From positions 1 through 9,091 of the forward strand of contig NZ_JPYA01000007.1 of NCBI RefSeq assembly GCF_000750005.1: a stretch of DNA of 9,091 nt, read 5' to 3'. A program made the position numbers and the translations under genes. The DNA is from Geobacillus icigianus (GTDB lineage: Bacteria; Bacillota; Bacilli; Bacillales; Anoxybacillaceae). Of this stretch, positions 7,072-9,091 are shown piece after piece (positions within the stretch are counted from its first letter, which is position 1; each line of letters begins with the position of its first letter). The notes below the pieces were generated by a model. That model had not been told where the DNA came from. It made no database searches and saw nothing but the letters and a program-made list of their open reading frames with translations.

Positions 7072-7125
7072 GTAATAACTCGTGGTGCTAGTTGAACCCT
7101 AGCGCTCAACTAGCCCGAGTATTAC
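7061..7125 (-). terminator. Long hairpin with T-run on the minus strand
   Basis: GTAATAACTCG (7072-7082) pairs with CGAGTATTAC (7116-7125), and inside it GCTAGTTGA (7087-7095) pairs perfectly with TCAACTAGC (7106-7114) around a 10-base loop. Read on the minus strand, the stem is followed by CTATATTTTTT, with the T-run at 7066-7061. This fits a Rho-independent terminator for leftward transcription of the transposase remnant. No T-run follows on the plus strand, so it would not be a classical terminator for the immunity gene. The stop codon of the remnant lies in the loop, so an IS-end structure is an alternative. Confidence 0.4.
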
Positions 7126-7394
7126 AAGCGAATACACCAACAAAATGACATCGAGTGCCACTTCAAACCCCGCAATCGAGTGAGCACGAATGTCTGTCAT
7201 ACGATACCGGTCAACGAGGACGGAAAACAACGTTTCTATGAATTTCCATTTTTGCTTGATCCACTTCTCCCATGCTTCGGATGGACGATGTTTCTGATTT
7301 TTGCGAGAGGGAGTCCAAAAAGCGATTTGGTAATTTCCATACAGCTTTTTTTGCCATTCGCTACTGATGAATCCTTTGTCACCCAGGTTATAGG
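7099..7394 (-). pseudogene. IS982-like transposase, C-terminal remnant
   Basis: Read leftwards, the frame gives LGDKGFISSEWQKKLYG, then TPSRKNQK, then KFIETLFSVLVDRYRMTDIR and an AGFEVALDVILLVYSLVI tail. GDKG (a catalytic Asp), the RKNQK block and the I-E-T Glu followed by a helical C-terminus match the last third of IS982-family DDE transposases. The first half, including the first catalytic Asp, is missing, so it cannot be active. The frame stays open to an ATG at 7461, but 7395-7461 is the upstream block of module 2, also found before module 1, so the true remnant ends at about 7394. It fills the gap between immunity gene 1 and module 2. No intact gene lies in 7072-7494. Confidence 0.75.
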
Positions 7395-7428
7395 AGGGTT
7401 CAATGAAGGGACGATGTAAAGTTTTTAT

Positions 7429-7457
7429 TTGAAACAGTCGGAATAGATTGATATTAG
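7429..7457 (+). promoter_or_regulatory. Possible promoter upstream of module 2
   Basis: TTGAAA at 7429-7434, 17 bases, then TATTAG at 7452-7457. The -35-like box and the bases before it (GATGTAAAGTTTTTATTTGAAA) are the same as in module 1, while the spacer and -10 region differ, so the two modules may differ in strength. The weak -10 keeps confidence low. Confidence 0.22.
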
Positions 7458-7494
7458 CCATTATTTCGCCGTTTTAACGGGGGAGGGAATCCAA

Positions 7495-7806
7495 GTGTCA
7501 TCGATGGTAGAGTCGATTGAAAAGGAAATGAAGCGGAGGGCTTACGAAGCAGCGATGGCCATTTTGCAATCTTACCAAGGGCAAGTGCATGAAGCGATGG
7601 AAGAATTTCAAGGTGGCATTCGCGGCTTTTATCGCGCCAACGATGAATCTATTCCGTACTGGCAAGGGGAGGCGCGGGAAGCGTATGAGTGGATTTATGC
7701 TGATTTAAAGCAACTCGAGACACGAATTGGGACGACGGCGGATGAATTGATCGATGAAATCAGCAGGGAAATCGCCCGTCTTCGTCGAATGATAGAGGAG
7801 TTGTGA
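7495..7806 (+). CDS. WXG100-like small helical protein, module 2 (T7SS effector partner)
   Basis: A 103-residue paralogue of the protein at 5417, with the same W56-Q57-G58 turn and all-helical character. The first 198 bases are identical to copy 1. The five substitutions (V67I, I74L, A76T, E79G, A80T) all fall on the start of the helix after the turn, and the C-terminal helix is again identical. The start is a GTG behind GGGGGAGGG, a better Shine-Dalgarno than in module 1. The toxin gene begins six bases after its stop. The expected role is the same: partner or co-secreted protein for the downstream toxin. Near identity to copy 1 suggests either protein could serve either toxin. Confidence 0.75.
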   Translation: MSSMVESIEKEMKRRAYEAAMAILQSYQGQVHEAMEEFQGGIRGFYRANDESIPYWQGEAREAYEWIYADLKQLETRIGTTADELIDEISREIARLRRMIEEL

Positions 7807-7812
7807 TCCACT

Positions 7813-8991
7813 ATGATTCGATTGAAGCCTGATGAGTTGGAAACGGTCGCGAAGCACATTCCCGATGCCGAAGATGCGTGCCAGCGGGCGCGGACGACGC
7901 TGTCATGGGAGCCCTCTTCCCTTGCGATGGACCTCCCCGGCGTCAGCACGCCCGCGATTGAAGCGCTGCGGGACGAACTGATTCATTGGTTGCGGCGTTA
8001 TGAAGAAAAGCTCAACGAAGCGGAAGAACTGCTCTATCGAACGGCGGCGGCAATGCGCCAAGCGGACGAGACGCTCGCCGATAACATGAAGGAATTCGGC
8101 TTGGAGCTTCTCGGCTGGTATGACGTGCAGCGCGTATTTGGCGAGTACGACCCGATCACCGGGGAGCGCCTGTCGATCGGGGACCGGCTGCTGGCGGGCG
8201 GGATGTTGCTGTTATCGATTGTTCCTCCGGCTAAAAGTGCCGGCGTCGCCGGAAAAGCGGCGATCAAGGGGGCGAAGGCGCTCGACACCGCTTCCACCTT
8301 GTCGAAAGTGAAACATGTCGTGCGCGATGATAAAATGAAAGCGATCGGCGACATCGCCTTTCGCCAAACCGTCCGCTCCCCTCTTGCCGAAACAGCCCGA
8401 TTGTTCAAGAAGCAATGGGACGAATTAGTAGAAAGCGTCGCCTCCGTTTCATGGCAGCCGGCGTATGCGGGAGTGGGCCCGTCGCCTCGGGTGTGGATGA
8501 GTGAGGCGAAAGATGCGTCCCTCAACATGATCAAGAAAGTTGAGGGGGAAGTGGTTGAGAAGGGGATAGGGAAGCTTGATTCCGTTCCATCAGTAAAAAA
8601 TGGAGAGTTTAATAAATGGTTCAATTCACTGACTCCTGATGAGTTGGATGAAGTATGGTCTGACCCTAAATTGAGGAAGGCTATTGAAAGTAGACTTAGA
8701 CATCCAGGAGGATTCCATGAGTGGCATTTAGTATCTCGAGCTCCTATTTTTAAACGCTGGGGAATTACAGCAGAACAAATCAAGGAGCTAAGAACTGCCA
8801 TAGAAGATGTAAAATTTGTTAATCCAAAAGGAATCCATGGGGGAAAAGGTTCCACCAAAGCTCATAATGAATTATTAGAGATAATTGACACTTCACTAGA
8901 TTATGCCACTTTTAAGAGGAGACTTCAAAATTGGGCTCATTATAGACTTGAAGGCGGTGTAGACGCGTTACCCGAAGGATTAAGACCATAA
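7813..8991 (+). CDS. T7SS polymorphic toxin 2: WXG100-like + pre-toxin TG + probable nuclease-type toxin domain
   Basis: A 392-residue effector. Residues 1-250 are close to toxin 1: helical hairpin with LPG at 41-43, YDVQRVFGEYDPITGERLS of the pre-toxin TG type at 103-121, and a linker with 233 identical bases. The C-terminal domain, about 254-392, is unrelated to that of toxin 1. It begins FNKWFNSLTPDELDEVWSD, then has HPGGFHEWHLVSR (297-309), GIHGGKGSTKAHNELLEI (340-357) and ends NWAHYRLEGGVDALPEGLRP. The clustered histidines H302, H305, H342 and H351 with nearby Asn and Asp suggest a metal-dependent, HNH-like nuclease; this is inferred from motif layout, not a confirmed family match. The tip DNA from about 8575 is AT-richer than the shared part. 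GAGGAG at 7795-7800 is the likely ribosome binding site. An Imm22-like gene follows. Confidence 0.78.
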   Translation: MIRLKPDELETVAKHIPDAEDACQRARTTLSWEPSSLAMDLPGVSTPAIEALRDELIHWLRRYEEKLNEAEELLYRTAAAMRQADETLADNMKEFGLELLGWYDVQRVFGEYDPITGERLSIGDRLLAGGMLLLSIVPPAKSAGVAGKAAIKGAKALDTASTLSKVKHVVRDDKMKAIGDIAFRQTVRSPLAETARLFKKQWDELVESVASVSWQPAYAGVGPSPRVWMSEAKDASLNMIKKVEGEVVEKGIGKLDSVPSVKNGEFNKWFNSLTPDELDEVWSDPKLRKAIESRLRHPGGFHEWHLVSRAPIFKRWGITAEQIKELRTAIEDVKFVNPKGIHGGKGSTKAHNELLEIIDTSLDYATFKRRLQNWAHYRLEGGVDALPEGLRP

Positions 8992-9010
8992 ATGAAGGGG
9001 GAAAATGTTT

Positions 9011-9091
9011 ATGGAAAGTAAAGGTTTTGTATCGCTATGGGTCGGTCATTTTAAATCCGCTAAGGAATTTCAAGAATATTTACTAGTTAAA
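9011..9091 (+). CDS. Imm22-like immunity protein for toxin 2, N-terminal part (runs off the window)
   Basis: The open frame after toxin 2 reads MESKGFVSLWVGHFKSAKEF and continues beyond the right edge. VSLW(V/I)G-x-FKS at the N-terminus followed by an acidic, helix-prone stretch is typical of the Imm22 family (formerly DUF4284) of polymorphic toxin immunity proteins. Two in-frame starts are possible: ATG at 9011, nine bases after the GGGGG run at 8997-9001, or ATG at 9005 with only three bases. I prefer 9011 for spacing. It begins 19 bases after the toxin 2 stop and should be co-transcribed with it. AT-rich like the toxin 2 tip, it is probably part of the same acquired cassette. Only 27 residues are visible. 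Confidence 0.65.
   Translation, partial: MESKGFVSLWVGHFKSAKEFQEYLLVK

Larger units (their letters stand above)
7395..8573 (+). repeat. Direct repeat copy 2: shared part of effector module 2
   Basis: Second copy of the block at 5319-6503: the upstream region from AGGGTTCAATG, the WXG100-like gene and the toxin gene to about codon 254. The junction with the transposase remnant is sharp at 7394/7395. The two-base difference in offset between the WXG100-like and toxin genes comes from the gap between them (TAATCAC in copy 1, TGATCCACT in copy 2). Similarity stops where the toxin tip changes. Confidence 0.9.

Noticed and set aside
7180..7419. 79-codon open frame on the plus strand between the modules
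   Set aside because: It is antisense to the recognisable IS982-like transposase remnant and has no good ribosome binding site.
7395..7461. N-terminal extension of the transposase remnant (MANINLFRLFQIKTLHRPFIEP)
   Set aside because: The same DNA occurs upstream of module 1 without any transposase, so it belongs to the module leader, not the IS.
8034..8858. 274-codon open frame on the minus strand, similar to one at 5918-6451
   Set aside because: Both are antisense to the toxin genes. Their similarity just mirrors the duplicated coding DNA, and the frame continues across the unrelated toxin 2 tip.
1..9091. CRISPR array, tRNA or rRNA genes
   Set aside because: No regularly spaced short repeats, tRNA cloverleaf or rRNA-like sequence was seen. 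The only long repeat is the two-copy effector module.

Overview
The window looks like part of a chromosome from a thermophilic member of the Bacillaceae (Geobacillus, Parageobacillus or a close relative). This is inferred from the protein family signatures, the Firmicutes-style Shine-Dalgarno sequences and the moderately GC-rich core genes. No rRNA or other phylogenetic marker is present. The region is the 3' end of a Firmicutes type VII secretion locus (T7SSb, the Ess/Yuk system) followed by a cluster of its polymorphic toxin effectors.

Layout. Positions 1 to about 120 look like the end of an insertion sequence whose transposase starts at 36 and reads leftwards out of the window. It has cut the ATPase gene essC: only the second and third ATPase domains remain, from about 119 to 2023. 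Next come two membrane components, esaA (yueB-like, 2045-4828) and essA (yueC-like, 4818-5297), which overlap by 11 bases. Then two tandem effector modules follow, about 2.08 kb apart. Each has a short upstream block, a 103-residue WXG100-like protein, and a toxin built from a WXG100-like N-terminal helical region, a pre-toxin TG-like segment and a variable C-terminal toxin domain, followed by a candidate immunity gene. Module 1 is 5319-7071. Module 2 starts at 7395 and runs off the right edge inside its immunity gene. Between them lies the 3' remnant of an IS982-like transposase on the minus strand.

How it fits together. EssC powers export, and EsaA and EssA are membrane parts of the same machine. 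The WXG100-like proteins probably pair with, or help target, the toxins to it. The two toxins share nearly the same N-terminal 250 residues, including 233 identical bases, but carry unrelated C-terminal domains in visibly AT-richer DNA with different downstream immunity candidates. This is the tip-swapping pattern known for polymorphic toxins. The main oddities are the broken essC, which would predict a crippled secretion system unless the fragments are still used; the mosaic duplicated modules, which offer a recombination route to switch or delete toxins; G-homopolymers at the essA start and in one Shine-Dalgarno region; and a toxin domain I cannot assign, carrying an HGGGPHMNFE motif.
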